NCBI GenBank assembly: GCA_031291415.1
Contig: JARLJB010000330.1
Location: 1-36,808 of the forward strand
Length of the DNA: 36,808 bases
Reading direction: 5' to 3'
Source: Telmatospirillum sp.
GTDB taxonomy: Bacteria; Pseudomonadota; Alphaproteobacteria; Rhodospirillales; Magnetospirillaceae
Shown: positions 1 through 7,827 of the stretch, piece by piece
Layout: each line of letters starts with the position of its first letter
Numbering within the stretch: the first letter of the stretch is position 1
Position numbers and translations under genes: made by a program
Notes under the pieces: generated by a model
The model's database searches: none
What the model saw: only the letters and a program-made list of their open reading frames with translations
Told to the model about the DNA's origin: nothing

Positions 1-393
1 CCCGCCGTTGAAGGTGCCGTTGGTGGCGTTGAAGCCGGACTCGACCCGGTAGACCATCGATAGATCCGGCGACAGCACCGAGGTGCCATGCACGCCGAAC
101 ATGCTGGTGCCCCAGTCGTTGCCGGCCGCCTGAACGACGGTTCCTGTCCCCTTCTTGCCGTTGTACTGCGACATATCGACGTCGGTGTCAAAGCGCAGGC
201 CGGCATCGACGCGGAGATAGGCGATGATGCTGGGAACCGCGCCGTCACCCTGATACAGGGTCACGTCCGCCTTTGCCGCCTGCGGTATGATCAACCCCGC
301 CGAGACGGTCCCAAGGGCGCCGAGCAGGCTCCACCAGCCCGGTTTTTTCATCCCCGAAAAGGCGGATGACAATGATCTTTTCTGAACTGACAT
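1..393 (-). CDS. Gram-negative porin, N-terminal part only
   Basis: This is the first 131 codons of an outer-membrane porin; the rest lies beyond the left edge of the window. Reading from the ATG at 393, a hydrophobic segment of about 20 residues (roughly residues 20-42) ends in a signal-peptidase-like PQAAKA site. Then comes DVTLYQGDG and a first beta-strand resembling the start of trimeric porins of the Porin_4 type, with IAYLRVDAGLRF and later VYRVESGFN. GGAGG lies 6-7 bases before the ATG. It follows the aldo/keto reductase by 124 bases on the same strand, so it may be the last gene of the L-fucose operon and supply outer-membrane entry for the sugar, or it may have its own promoter. The family call rests on the N-terminus only; substrate is unknown. 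Confidence 0.75.
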   Translation of the reverse strand, partial: MSVQKRSLSSAFSGMKKPGWWSLLGALGTVSAGLIIPQAAKADVTLYQGDGAVPSIIAYLRVDAGLRFDTDVDMSQYNGKKGTGTVVQAAGNDWGTSMFGVHGTSVLSPDLSMVYRVESGFNATNGTFNGG

Positions 394-517
394 TATATTC
401 CTCCACTGGTGATTTCTTGCCGTGCTCTTCACGAACACGACGTCATCAGACCTGACGGTCCATTTTCGTTGGCCGTCATTTACAACAATCGATTCCACCC
501 CCTTGTCGCTTTGATTT

Positions 518-1567
518 CTAACCAACAATCACCCGATCGCCCTCCGGTGTCGGAGTATCGGCGGCCAGCAGGCCCTCTTCCTTGAATCGAGCCCACAAAC
601 CGGGCGGAATCGTTTCTTGGAACCAGGCCATGTTTTGCCGAACGCTTTTCAGGCGGCTCATGCCGACGACAACGGTCTTGATCGCCGGATGACCAAAGGG
701 AAATTGGACGGCGGCGGCCGGCATCGACACGCCGAATTCGGCGCAGACCTCGGCAATCCGTCCGGCCCGCCGGACGATGTCGGGCGGCGCCTCGCCATAA
801 TCGTAATTGCCGCCGGGAACCGGTCCCTTGACCAGAATGCCGGAGTTGAACACCCCGGCCACCACGACATCGACATGCCGTTTCACGGCCAGCGGCAGGA
901 ACCGGTCAAGCGCCGTCTGTTCGAGCAGGGTGTAACGGCCGGCCAGCATCAGGCAGTCGAGATCGCAGGCACTGATGAGATCGGCCGCCACATCGGCCTC
1001 GTTGATACCGGCGCCAATGGCTTTCACGTCGCCGCTGCAGCGCAATTCGTCGAGCGCCCGATAGGCACCGTCCAGTGCCTGGGCATAAAATCGATCGAAA
1101 TCGGCGCCAAGATTGCGGCGGTCGAGATCATGGATATAGACAATATCGATCGAGGTGACGCCCAATCGGTTCACCGATTGCTCAAGCGCCCGCATCGTTC
1201 CGTCATAGCTATAGTCGAGGACGGGTTTTAGATGGAGCGGCGAAACCCACTGTCCAAGGTCGACCTTTTCGCCCTTCTTCGGAGCGACCAGATAGCGACC
1301 GACCTTGGTCGACAACAGATAGCTTTCCCGGGGCAGCGTGCGCAGGAACCGGCCTACCCGCAATTCGCTGAGGCCGTGGCCGTAAAGCGGCGAGGTGTCG
1401 AAGTAGCGGTAGCCGGCGGCATAGGCGTCTTCCAGAATCGCCTGGGCGACGTCGTCGGGAATGTCCCAGGTCAGCGTACCGAGACCACTGGCGCCGAAGC
1501 CAAGGCGCGCCGACATCGGCTTGGCGGTAAGCGTCGATGGGGCAGGAATGACAGTCATGGCAGTCAT
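518..1567 (-). CDS. Aldo/keto reductase, probable L-fucose (D-threo-aldose) 1-dehydrogenase
   Basis: The product has 349 residues and is a single-domain TIM-barrel NAD(P)-dependent oxidoreductase. The catalytic tetrad is visible as Asp57 (YFDTSPLYG), Tyr62, Lys88 (STKVG) and His146 (VYIHDLD). The opening GFGASGLG and the overall order match the D-threo-aldose/L-fucose dehydrogenase branch, which oxidises L-fucose or L-galactose at C1 to the lactone. The chosen ATG at 1567 overlaps the stop of the upstream lactonase in an ATGA, implying translational coupling; ATG 1558 is an alternative, and the open frame running further upstream lies inside the lactonase gene. Next to a fuconolactonase homologue the predicted reaction is L-fucose to L-fucono-lactone. 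The family is certain; the substrate is inferred from context. Confidence 0.85.
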   Translation of the reverse strand: MTAMTVIPAPSTLTAKPMSARLGFGASGLGTLTWDIPDDVAQAILEDAYAAGYRYFDTSPLYGHGLSELRVGRFLRTLPRESYLLSTKVGRYLVAPKKGEKVDLGQWVSPLHLKPVLDYSYDGTMRALEQSVNRLGVTSIDIVYIHDLDRRNLGADFDRFYAQALDGAYRALDELRCSGDVKAIGAGINEADVAADLISACDLDCLMLAGRYTLLEQTALDRFLPLAVKRHVDVVVAGVFNSGILVKGPVPGGNYDYGEAPPDIVRRAGRIAEVCAEFGVSMPAAAVQFPFGHPAIKTVVVGMSRLKSVRQNMAWFQETIPPGLWARFKEEGLLAADTPTPEGDRVIVG

Positions 1568-2433
1568 GCCGGTATCTCCGTGATTTCGAGGTGATAGAGT
1601 TCGCTGGCCGAGCCAGCGAAAATGCGAGCACGATCGGCCGGCGTCAGGCCGGCAAGGCACTGGTTGAGACCGCCCAGCACGGCTCCATAGCCGCCGGCAA
1701 CCCGGCAAACCGGCCAGTCGGACCCGAATAGGCACCGGTCGGCACCGAAAATGCGAAGAACTTCATCGACATAGGGCGACAGATCGGCCGGCCGCCAGTT
1801 ATCCCAGTTGGCTTCGGTAACCATGCCGGAAAGCTTGCACCAGACATGATCGCGGTGCGCCGCGAATGGCCGCATGAGTGAGGCCCAGGGAACAAAACCG
1901 CCGCCTTTGATGTCCGGTTTGGCGATATGGTCGATGACGAAATGAAGATCCGGAAGGTCGGCGACCGTGGCCAGGGCCGCCGGCAGTTCGCGCGGCCGCA
2001 CCAGCAGGTCGTAAACCAGCCCATGGCTGGCGACCGCCGCCAATCCCCGCCTTACCGCGGGTGACATCAGCCATTGCGCGTCGGGTTCGTCATGCACCTG
2101 ATGGCGGATGCCGACCAGATAGCGGCCTCCCGGTCCGGCCTGCAGATCGGCAAGAACGGCGTCGACATCGGGCGACGTCAGATCGACCCAGCCGACGACG
2201 CCGGCGACGAAATCAACCTGTTCGGCAAGCGCCAGGAAACTCCGGGTTTCCTCAAGGCTCGACCAGGTCTGCACCAGCACGGTCGCCGCCACGCCGGCGG
2301 TGCGGAGTTCGAAGCGCAGATCATCGGGCGCGAAGACCCGTCGGAGCGGCGCGTAACGCCCGCTGAGCCAGCCGTAATCGCCAACCTCAGGATTCCAGAA
2401 GTGCTGGTGCGCGTCGATAATCGTCAAAGGCAT
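1564..2433 (-). CDS. Amidohydrolase-2 family lactonase, probable L-fuconolactonase
   Basis: The product has 289 residues, the usual size for L-fucono-1,5-lactonase and L-rhamnono-lactonase members of the amidohydrolase superfamily. The first beta-strand carries the metal-site motif DAHQHFW (His9, His11). Later segments VIDHIAKPDIKGG and LFGSDWPVC supply the further His and Asp typical of the fold. The ATG at 2433 is preceded by GGGGGGA; an in-frame extension to 2511 would overlap the kinase and has no better ribosome site. It is 29 bases downstream of the kinase gene and overlaps the dehydrogenase start by 4 bases. The expected role is hydrolysis of the sugar lactone made by the downstream dehydrogenase to L-fuconate. 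L-fucose rather than L-rhamnose is chosen because of fucI, fucA and fucU in the same operon. Confidence 0.82.
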   Translation of the reverse strand: MPLTIIDAHQHFWNPEVGDYGWLSGRYAPLRRVFAPDDLRFELRTAGVAATVLVQTWSSLEETRSFLALAEQVDFVAGVVGWVDLTSPDVDAVLADLQAGPGGRYLVGIRHQVHDEPDAQWLMSPAVRRGLAAVASHGLVYDLLVRPRELPAALATVADLPDLHFVIDHIAKPDIKGGGFVPWASLMRPFAAHRDHVWCKLSGMVTEANWDNWRPADLSPYVDEVLRIFGADRCLFGSDWPVCRVAGGYGAVLGGLNQCLAGLTPADRARIFAGSASELYHLEITEIPA

Positions 2434-2462
2434 GGTCCCCCCAATTCCCCGACTGGCTTGTG

Positions 2463-3941
2463 TCAATGAGCTTCCGACGTCCGCGCCACCGCCGCCTGGA
2501 ATCGCCGCCACACCGCCTCAGGCACCGCCGACCCCGGACGAATGTCGGTCACGTCGAACGAATGGCGGACCAGGGCGCGGGCTTCATCGAGCGAACCGAT
2601 GGCCCCCAGAGCCATCATCTGCAGACAGGCGTTACCCAGCGCCGACGTCTCGACCGGCCCGGCACTCACCGGAATCTGGCAGGCGTCGGCGCAAAGCTGG
2701 TTGAGCAGCCCGTTCTGACTGCCGCCGCCGATGATGCGGACCCTTTTCAAGGGCCGGCCGCGTAGCGTTTCGAGTTCCTCTTTCACCCGGCGATAGCCGA
2801 GAGCCAGACTATCGAAGACACAGCGCGCCAAGGCGCCCAAGCCCTCGGGCACCGGTTCACCGTTTTCCGCGGCAATGGCTTTCAGCGTCCCGGTCATCGA
2901 AACGGGATTGAGGAACCGCGGGTCGTCGGGATTGACGATCGTTGTCCAGGCCGGCGCCGCCGCGGCGGCGGCCACCAGATCGGCAAAGGCCGGCGAGCCC
3001 AGTTCCTTGCGGATTCTCTGGATCAGCCACAGGCCCATCATGTTCTTGAGAACGCGGAAGCGACCGCAGGCCCCGCCTTCGTTGCCGAAGTTGAAGCGAT
3101 GGGCGGTGGCATCGGTGTAAGGCGCCTCGCTTTCGATGCCCATCAGCGACCAGGTTCCCGAACTCAGAAACGCGTCGTCGGCACCATCGAGAGGCGCGGC
3201 CGCCACCGCCGAAGCGGTGTCGTGCCCGCCGGGTGCAATGACGCGGATCGCAAGGCCTTCGGGCGTCAGCCGAACCAGCCCGATGTCGGTACCGGCATCG
3301 ACCGGCTTGACCATCAGGCCGGGCGCGGCGCCGGCAATGGCCAGCAGGTCCGCATCCCAGTCGCGGGTCGCGACGTTGAGGAGTTGCGAGGTGGTGGCGA
3401 TGGTGTATTCGTTGCTGACCACGCCGGAAAGACAGAAGTGCAGATAGTCCGGCATCATCAAAAGATGACGGGCACGCCGCAGCCAGTCGGGATGCTCCTT
3501 TGCCGTCGCCGCCAATTGATAAAGCGTGTTGTAGGGTTGGAAGTGAATGCCGGTGCGCCGGTAGATCTCGTCTGGCGCCATCCGGGCGAAGACGGCGTCC
3601 ATCATGCCTTCGGTCCGCCGGTCACGGTAGGAAACCGCCAGGCCGACGCGGCGACGCGCTTCGTCGAGCAGAACGAAATCGACACCCCAAGTGTCACAGC
3701 CGACGCTGTCGAGCGGGGCCAACCGGTCGGCTTTTTCAAGACCGACGCGCATGTTCGCCTCGATCGCATCGACGTCCCAGCACTGATAGCCGGTCGCAGG
3801 GTCCTCGATCAGCGGGGTCTCGAAGCGATGCGCCTCGGTCAGCGACAGCCGCCCCTCGTTCAGTTCGGCCAGAATGACGCGGCCACTGCCGGCGCCCATG
3901 TCGACCGCTGCGGAGCGCGCCGTGGAAATTGGTGATGCCAT
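2463..3941 (-). CDS. rhaB: FGGY sugar kinase, RhaB (rhamnulokinase) type; probable L-fuculose kinase here
   Basis: The product has 492 residues (E. coli RhaB has 489). The phosphate-binding opening AAVDMGAGSGRV, the block GCDTWGVDFVLLDE, the block SYRDRRTEGM, GIHFQPYNTLYQL and SSGTWSLMGIES all follow RhaB closely rather than FucK. The enzyme class phosphorylates ketoses such as L-rhamnulose or L-fuculose at O1 with ATP. Since no rhamnose isomerase or rhamnulose-phosphate aldolase is here, while fucI and fucA are, it most likely supplies L-fuculose 1-phosphate. The start chosen is ATG 3941, with GAGCAAAG upstream; a GTG at 3980 overlaps the fucU stop and would add 13 residues, but has no recognisable ribosome site. 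The kinase family is sure; the physiological ketose is inferred. Confidence 0.82.
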   Translation of the reverse strand: MASPISTARSAAVDMGAGSGRVILAELNEGRLSLTEAHRFETPLIEDPATGYQCWDVDAIEANMRVGLEKADRLAPLDSVGCDTWGVDFVLLDEARRRVGLAVSYRDRRTEGMMDAVFARMAPDEIYRRTGIHFQPYNTLYQLAATAKEHPDWLRRARHLLMMPDYLHFCLSGVVSNEYTIATTSQLLNVATRDWDADLLAIAGAAPGLMVKPVDAGTDIGLVRLTPEGLAIRVIAPGGHDTASAVAAAPLDGADDAFLSSGTWSLMGIESEAPYTDATAHRFNFGNEGGACGRFRVLKNMMGLWLIQRIRKELGSPAFADLVAAAAAAPAWTTIVNPDDPRFLNPVSMTGTLKAIAAENGEPVPEGLGALARCVFDSLALGYRRVKEELETLRGRPLKRVRIIGGGSQNGLLNQLCADACQIPVSAGPVETSALGNACLQMMALGAIGSLDEARALVRHSFDVTDIRPGSAVPEAVWRRFQAAVARTSEAH

Positions 3942-3976
3942 GGGTCTTTGCTCGCTTGCGTCCAAAAAAACAGGGG

Positions 3977-4411
3977 TCACGGAACTGGAATCACGCCTTT
4001 CTTGATCAGGATGTTGCCGTATTTCGCCGTCTCGCCGGTCACCACGACGGCGAAGGCCCGACGCGTACGGTCATAGAAATCGAAACGCGGCAGATAAGCC
4101 GTCGCCGCCGCATCGGGATGGTGGCGTTGAATGGCGGCGCGGTAACGGACGAGCACGTCGGGATCGAGCGTGTCGCCTTCGACCGGGGCCATCATCACCA
4201 CTGGATCGGGGACATAGGCGTCGAGGACCCAAAGCGGCATGATTGCGTCGAGCAGATCGTGGATGTGCAGGCCGTCGGCCCGCAAGACACGACTGTTGAA
4301 GCTTTCGGCCGGGAAATGCGCATCGGACAGGACAAGTTCATCGCCATGGCCCATCCGACTGAGGATGGCCAGCAATTCGGGAGACAGTAACGGAGAGATA
4401 CCGCGCAGCAT
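3977..4411 (-). CDS. fucU: L-fucose mutarotase FucU
   Basis: The product has 144 residues and belongs to the RbsD/FucU family, which interconverts alpha and beta anomers of free L-fucose so that both enter the pathway. The opening [14 protein letters not shown] and [15 protein letters not shown] with catalytic His22, the central [13 protein letters not shown] and the end [12 protein letters not shown] match E. coli FucU (140 residues) nearly throughout, which firmly marks this operon as a fucose system. A very good ribosome site, AAGGAGG, lies 7-8 bases before the ATG. It lies between fucO and the kinase; the kinase ATG is 35 bases beyond its stop. Confidence 0.95.
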   Translation of the reverse strand: MLRGISPLLSPELLAILSRMGHGDELVLSDAHFPAESFNSRVLRADGLHIHDLLDAIMPLWVLDAYVPDPVVMMAPVEGDTLDPDVLVRYRAAIQRHHPDAAATAYLPRFDFYDRTRRAFAVVVTGETAKYGNILIKKGVIPVP

Positions 4412-4438
4412 GATTTTTCCTCCTTTTGGAAAAGGGGA

Positions 4439-4465
4439 CCTCGCGCCGAAACGGCCGGCGCGAGG
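4439..4465 (-). other. Perfect 10-bp hairpin between fucO and fucU
   Basis: CCTCGCGCCG (4439-4448) and CGGCGCGAGG (4456-4465) form a perfect 10-bp stem around a 7-base loop. It sits after the fucO stop and just before the fucU ribosome site on the transcript. There is no following U-run, so it is not a classical terminator; an mRNA-stabilising or processing hairpin is likelier. Confidence 0.6.
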
Positions 4466-4488
4466 CCAGGGGAGAACACCAGGGGAAA

Positions 4489-5640
4489 TTAGAGCGCTTC
4501 GCGGAAGAGCTCCAGGACCTCGGCGTCGGTCATCGACACCGGGTTACCGGGGGCACAGGGATCCTGCTGTGCCTTTTTGACAAAAACGGGCAGATCGGCC
4601 TCGGTGACACCAAGTTCGCCAAACCCTTTGGGGATGCCTACGGTCGCCGACAGGGCCCGGATCGCCGTGATGGCGGCAATCGACGCCGCCTCGTCGGTCA
4701 TGCCGGCAGTGTCGACACCCATCGCCATGGCAATCCGCGCGAAGCGTTTCACGGCGTGCGGCCGGTTAAAATTCTCCACCACCGGCAGCAGGATGGCATT
4801 GCAGACGCCGTGCGGCAGATTCTTGACGGCGCCGGGCTGATGGGCCATCGCATGCACCATGCCGAGTCCGGCGCTATTGAAGGCAAGGCCGGCAATGAAC
4901 TGGCCATAGGCCATCATCTCACGGGCTTCCAGATCGCTGCCGTTGGCGACGGCGCGCGGCAGATAGGTCGAGATCAGCAGGATCGCCTCCAACGCCGAAT
5001 GGTCGGTGAGAACATGCGCCCCTTGGGCGACATAGGCCTCGACGGCGTGGGTCAGTGCGTCCATGCCGGTGGCTGCCGTCGTCGCGGCCGGAATCTTGGT
5101 CATCATCACCGGATCGTTCACCGAGATGTCGGGAATGATCTTGGGATCGATGATCACCATTTTGACCTGATTGTCGGTATCGGTGATGACCGCGTTCGAA
5201 GTGACCTCGGCGGCGGTGCCGGCCGTGGTGTTGACGGCGATCAGATAGACGCCTTCGCGCGCCACCTTGCCGACACCGTTGTAAAGAGTGATCGGCTTCG
5301 GGTTGGCCGACAGAATGCGGACCGCCTTGCCGGTGTCGATCGGGCTGCCGCCGCCGACGGCAATGATCGAATCGCACTTGCCGGCGCGGAACATATCGAA
5401 TGCGCGGTCAACGATGGCCACCGTCGGATTGGGCTCGACGCCGTCGAACACCACCGGGTGGAGGCCGAGAGCCTTCAAGCCGTCGACCAGCGGCTGAACC
5501 AGGCCGACCTTGATAAGAACGGCGTCGGTGACGACCAGTGGCGTCTTGAAACCGCGACGGGACAGCTCGGCCGGAACTTCGGCGAGACAGCCGGCGCCGC
5601 TGATGTTGATCTTGGGAAAGCAAAGACGAAATGTCATCAT
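4489..5640 (-). CDS. fucO: Lactaldehyde reductase / iron-dependent alcohol dehydrogenase FucO
   Basis: The product has 383 residues, the same length as E. coli FucO (382-383). It belongs to the group III iron-dependent alcohol dehydrogenases. The dinucleotide-binding loop [11 protein letters not shown] is at residues 96-106. The metal ligands can be placed as Asp194 and His198 ([11 protein letters not shown]), His263 ([12 protein letters not shown]) and His277 (LPHGVCN). In the fucose pathway it reduces the L-lactaldehyde released by FucA to L-1,2-propanediol, regenerating NAD+. Two adjacent ATG codons open the frame (5640, 5637), with AGGATC upstream. It lies between the sugar-binding protein gene and fucU. 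The family is certain; assignment as FucO rather than another member rests on overall similarity plus context. Confidence 0.9.
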   Translation of the reverse strand: MMTFRLCFPKINISGAGCLAEVPAELSRRGFKTPLVVTDAVLIKVGLVQPLVDGLKALGLHPVVFDGVEPNPTVAIVDRAFDMFRAGKCDSIIAVGGGSPIDTGKAVRILSANPKPITLYNGVGKVAREGVYLIAVNTTAGTAAEVTSNAVITDTDNQVKMVIIDPKIIPDISVNDPVMMTKIPAATTAATGMDALTHAVEAYVAQGAHVLTDHSALEAILLISTYLPRAVANGSDLEAREMMAYGQFIAGLAFNSAGLGMVHAMAHQPGAVKNLPHGVCNAILLPVVENFNRPHAVKRFARIAMAMGVDTAGMTDEAASIAAITAIRALSATVGIPKGFGELGVTEADLPVFVKKAQQDPCAPGNPVSMTDAEVLELFREAL

Positions 5641-5690
5641 CGAGATCCTACGTATAAATTACCTTCGGCAAATGACGAGTTGCCTCCGGT

Positions 5691-5726
5691 CCACCGGCAC
5701 CGTTCGGGGGAAAACGATGCCGGTGG
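5691..5726 (-). other. Hairpin between the sugar-binding protein gene and fucO
   Basis: CCACCGGCA (5691-5699) pairs with TGCCGGTGG (5718-5726), and after one C/A mismatch CGTT (5701-5704) pairs with AACG (5713-5716), leaving an 8-base loop. It begins 8 bases past the binding-protein stop. No U-run follows. Hairpins at this point of ABC sugar operons commonly protect the upstream binding-protein message, which is the suggested role here. Confidence 0.55.
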
Positions 5727-5733
5727 GAATAGA

Positions 5734-6681
5734 TCAGTAGAGAACGTTCTTGGCTTCGGCAGAGTCGATATTGTCCTTGGTCACGAACACGACACCGGTG
5801 TCGATGTTCTTTTCGACTTTCTGACCAGCGATGATTTTCACCAGCGTCTGGACACCCAACTGTCCCATCTGGAACGAGCCCTGAACCGCGATGCCCTGCA
5901 GCGTGCCGTTACGGACGAAGTCCTGGAGTCCCTGGTTGCCGTCAAAGCCGATGGCGGAGATCTGGCCGACCTTGCCGGCCTGGACGAGCGCGCGGCCCAT
6001 GCCTTCGGCCGTCGGCTCGTTGGCACCGAAGATGCCCTTCAGATCGGGGTTGGCAGCCAGAATATCGATTGTCTGGTTGAGCGCCGTCGCCATCAGCGAC
6101 TGGGAATAGAACGGCCCGACGATCTCGATCTTGGAATGTTCCTTGATGTAGCTGGTGAAGCCGCCGACCCGGCCGATTTCCGAGCCGACGCCCGGGACAT
6201 AGGACATGATGGCGACCTTGCCGGTGGTGCCGATCCGCTTGATCAGTTCTTCGGCACAGTTGCGACCGGCCTTGTCGTTATTCGTCGACAGGAAAGCCTG
6301 GTAATATTTGTCGCCGGCCGGAGACATCGCCGAATCGATCAGAACCAGCGGAATTCCGCTCTCCCAGGCCTTCTTGGCCGATGGGATCAGGGCGTCCGGA
6401 TCGGAGGGCGCCAAAACGATGCCGGCGACTTTCCGATTGATGGCGTTATCGACCATGTTGACTTCGTCAGCGACGTTCGATTCCGAAGCCGGGCCTTGGA
6501 AATTCAAAGTATAGTTGGGCTGCTCTTTAATCGCGGCTTCGGCGCCCTTGCGGACGTTCTGCCAGAAGTTTGCGTTGGCCGTCTTGACGATAACCGCGAT
6601 TTCCTTGCTTTCGGCGAAGGCCGAGGGGGCTGTGGCCGCCATAAGGGCCACCACGAGTGCACCAAACATTACTTTTTTCAT
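5734..6681 (-). CDS. Periplasmic sugar-binding protein of an RbsB-type ABC importer
   Basis: The product has 315 residues and is a type I periplasmic-binding protein of the RbsB family. MKKVMFGALVVALMAA followed by APSAFA is a textbook Sec signal peptide, with cleavage before ESKEIAV. The mature start IAVIVKTANANFWQNVRKGAEAA and the later GIFGANEPTAEGMGRAL and IGFDGNQGLQDFVRNG are family hallmarks. It binds the sugar in the periplasm and delivers it to the permease encoded just upstream. ATG 6681 is preserved with GGAGG nine bases before it; an extension to 6720 would place charged residues before the signal peptide. L-fucose is the inferred ligand because the three importer genes lie between fucI and fucO. 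Confidence 0.9.
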   Translation of the reverse strand: MKKVMFGALVVALMAATAPSAFAESKEIAVIVKTANANFWQNVRKGAEAAIKEQPNYTLNFQGPASESNVADEVNMVDNAINRKVAGIVLAPSDPDALIPSAKKAWESGIPLVLIDSAMSPAGDKYYQAFLSTNNDKAGRNCAEELIKRIGTTGKVAIMSYVPGVGSEIGRVGGFTSYIKEHSKIEIVGPFYSQSLMATALNQTIDILAANPDLKGIFGANEPTAEGMGRALVQAGKVGQISAIGFDGNQGLQDFVRNGTLQGIAVQGSFQMGQLGVQTLVKIIAGQKVEKNIDTGVVFVTKDNIDSAEAKNVLY

Positions 6682-6780
6682 TGAACGTTCCTCCAGGTTT
6701 TGCCTCGTTAGACACAGCAAGCCCGTCCGCTGTCGAAATGGGGACTTGCCGGGGCGGCAGGCGCGACGCGCCCGTCCTCC

Positions 6781-7800
6781 CTAGCGCCGGTTGCGCATCT
6801 GGTCGATCCACACGGTGAAGATGATGACGAGACCGATGGTGATCATTTGGATGAAGCTCGATACGCCATTCATGTTCAGGCCGTTGCGGAGAATGCCGAT
6901 GATGAAGGCGCCGATCACCGTGCCGGAAATCGTGCCGATACCGCCGACCAGCGAGGTGCCGCCGATGACGGCGCTGGCAATGGCGTCAAGCTCGTAGGCG
7001 ACGCCTTCGTTCGGCTGGGCGGTAACGAGGCGCGACATCAGCACGCAGCCGCACAAGCCGGCCAGAAGCCCGGACACCACGTAGGCGCCGATCTTGATGC
7101 GCACGACATTGACGCCCGACAGCCGGGCCGCCTCCTCGTTCGAACCGACCGCGTAGAGGTGCCGACCGAAGGTCGTCTTCATCAACACGACGGCCAGCAC
7201 CAGGGCGAGCACGATCATCACGATCACCGGATAGGGAATGCCGGGGAACACGACCTTGGGAAAGCCGTTCGCCCCCTCCTCGACGACGCGCAACAGCGAC
7301 CCGTTGCCGAGCTCGCCGAAAGCATCGCCCAGACCCGACACCGGGCGGGCACCGGTGATCTGCAGCGCAACGCCGCGGGCAACCATCATCATGCCGAGCG
7401 TGGCGATGAAGGGCGGCAGTTTCATCCGCGTGATCACCACGCCATTGATCAGGCCGCAGGCGCCACCGGACACGATGCCGAGCGCCATGGCCAGCGTCAC
7501 CGGCATGCCCTCTTTGACTGCCATGCCGGCGACGACACCGGCCAGCGCCAACACTGAACCGACGCTGAGGTCGATACCGCCGGTGATGATCACGCAGGTT
7601 GCGCCGAAGCCCAGGAACGCGATCGATGTCGTCTGCAGAGCCAGGGTGACGCCGTTACTCGTCGTCAGGAACGAATCGCTCGTCAGTGAAAACACAAATA
7701 CCAGAATAACGAGACCAGCGAGTGCAGCGAACTTCTGGATTAAGTCGTTACGGTTGAGTTTAACCTTACGGTCTGGAACGATGGTGTCAGTGATGGACAT
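6781..7800 (-). CDS. Sugar ABC importer permease, RbsC type
   Basis: The product has 339 residues and belongs to the inner-membrane permease family BPD_transp_2 (RbsC/AraH/XylH). It shows eight to ten hydrophobic segments, beginning at about residues 26-44 after a charged N-terminus. The family blocks CVIITGGIDLSVGSVLAL, LPPFIATLGMMMVARG and SAVIGGTSLVGGIGTISGTV are plain. It probably forms a homodimer with the ATPase encoded upstream. The start ATG at 7800 has AGAGGCG before it and lies 27 bases after the ATPase stop. A 99-base gap follows before the binding-protein gene. Substrate is inferred to be L-fucose. Confidence 0.92.
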   Translation of the reverse strand: MSITDTIVPDRKVKLNRNDLIQKFAALAGLVILVFVFSLTSDSFLTTSNGVTLALQTTSIAFLGFGATCVIITGGIDLSVGSVLALAGVVAGMAVKEGMPVTLAMALGIVSGGACGLINGVVITRMKLPPFIATLGMMMVARGVALQITGARPVSGLGDAFGELGNGSLLRVVEEGANGFPKVVFPGIPYPVIVMIVLALVLAVVLMKTTFGRHLYAVGSNEEAARLSGVNVVRIKIGAYVVSGLLAGLCGCVLMSRLVTAQPNEGVAYELDAIASAVIGGTSLVGGIGTISGTVIGAFIIGILRNGLNMNGVSSFIQMITIGLVIIFTVWIDQMRNRR

Positions 7801-7827
7801 GATACGCCTCTGGAATTTCTATCGGAT

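Noticed and set aside
394-517. Inverted GACGG/CCGTC pairs between the aldo/keto reductase and the porin
   Set aside because: Stems are short and without a U-run, so neither a terminator nor a promoter could be assigned.
4426-6684. 752-codon open frame on the plus strand opposite fucO and the sugar-binding protein gene
   Set aside because: It is an antisense shadow of high-GC genes: rich in His, Asp, Arg and Gly, without any known domain, and the opposite strand has two clear genes with conserved motifs.
6745-6761. Short hairpin between the permease and binding-protein genes
   Set aside because: On the transcribed strand one pair becomes an A/C mismatch, leaving about five pairs; too weak to list.
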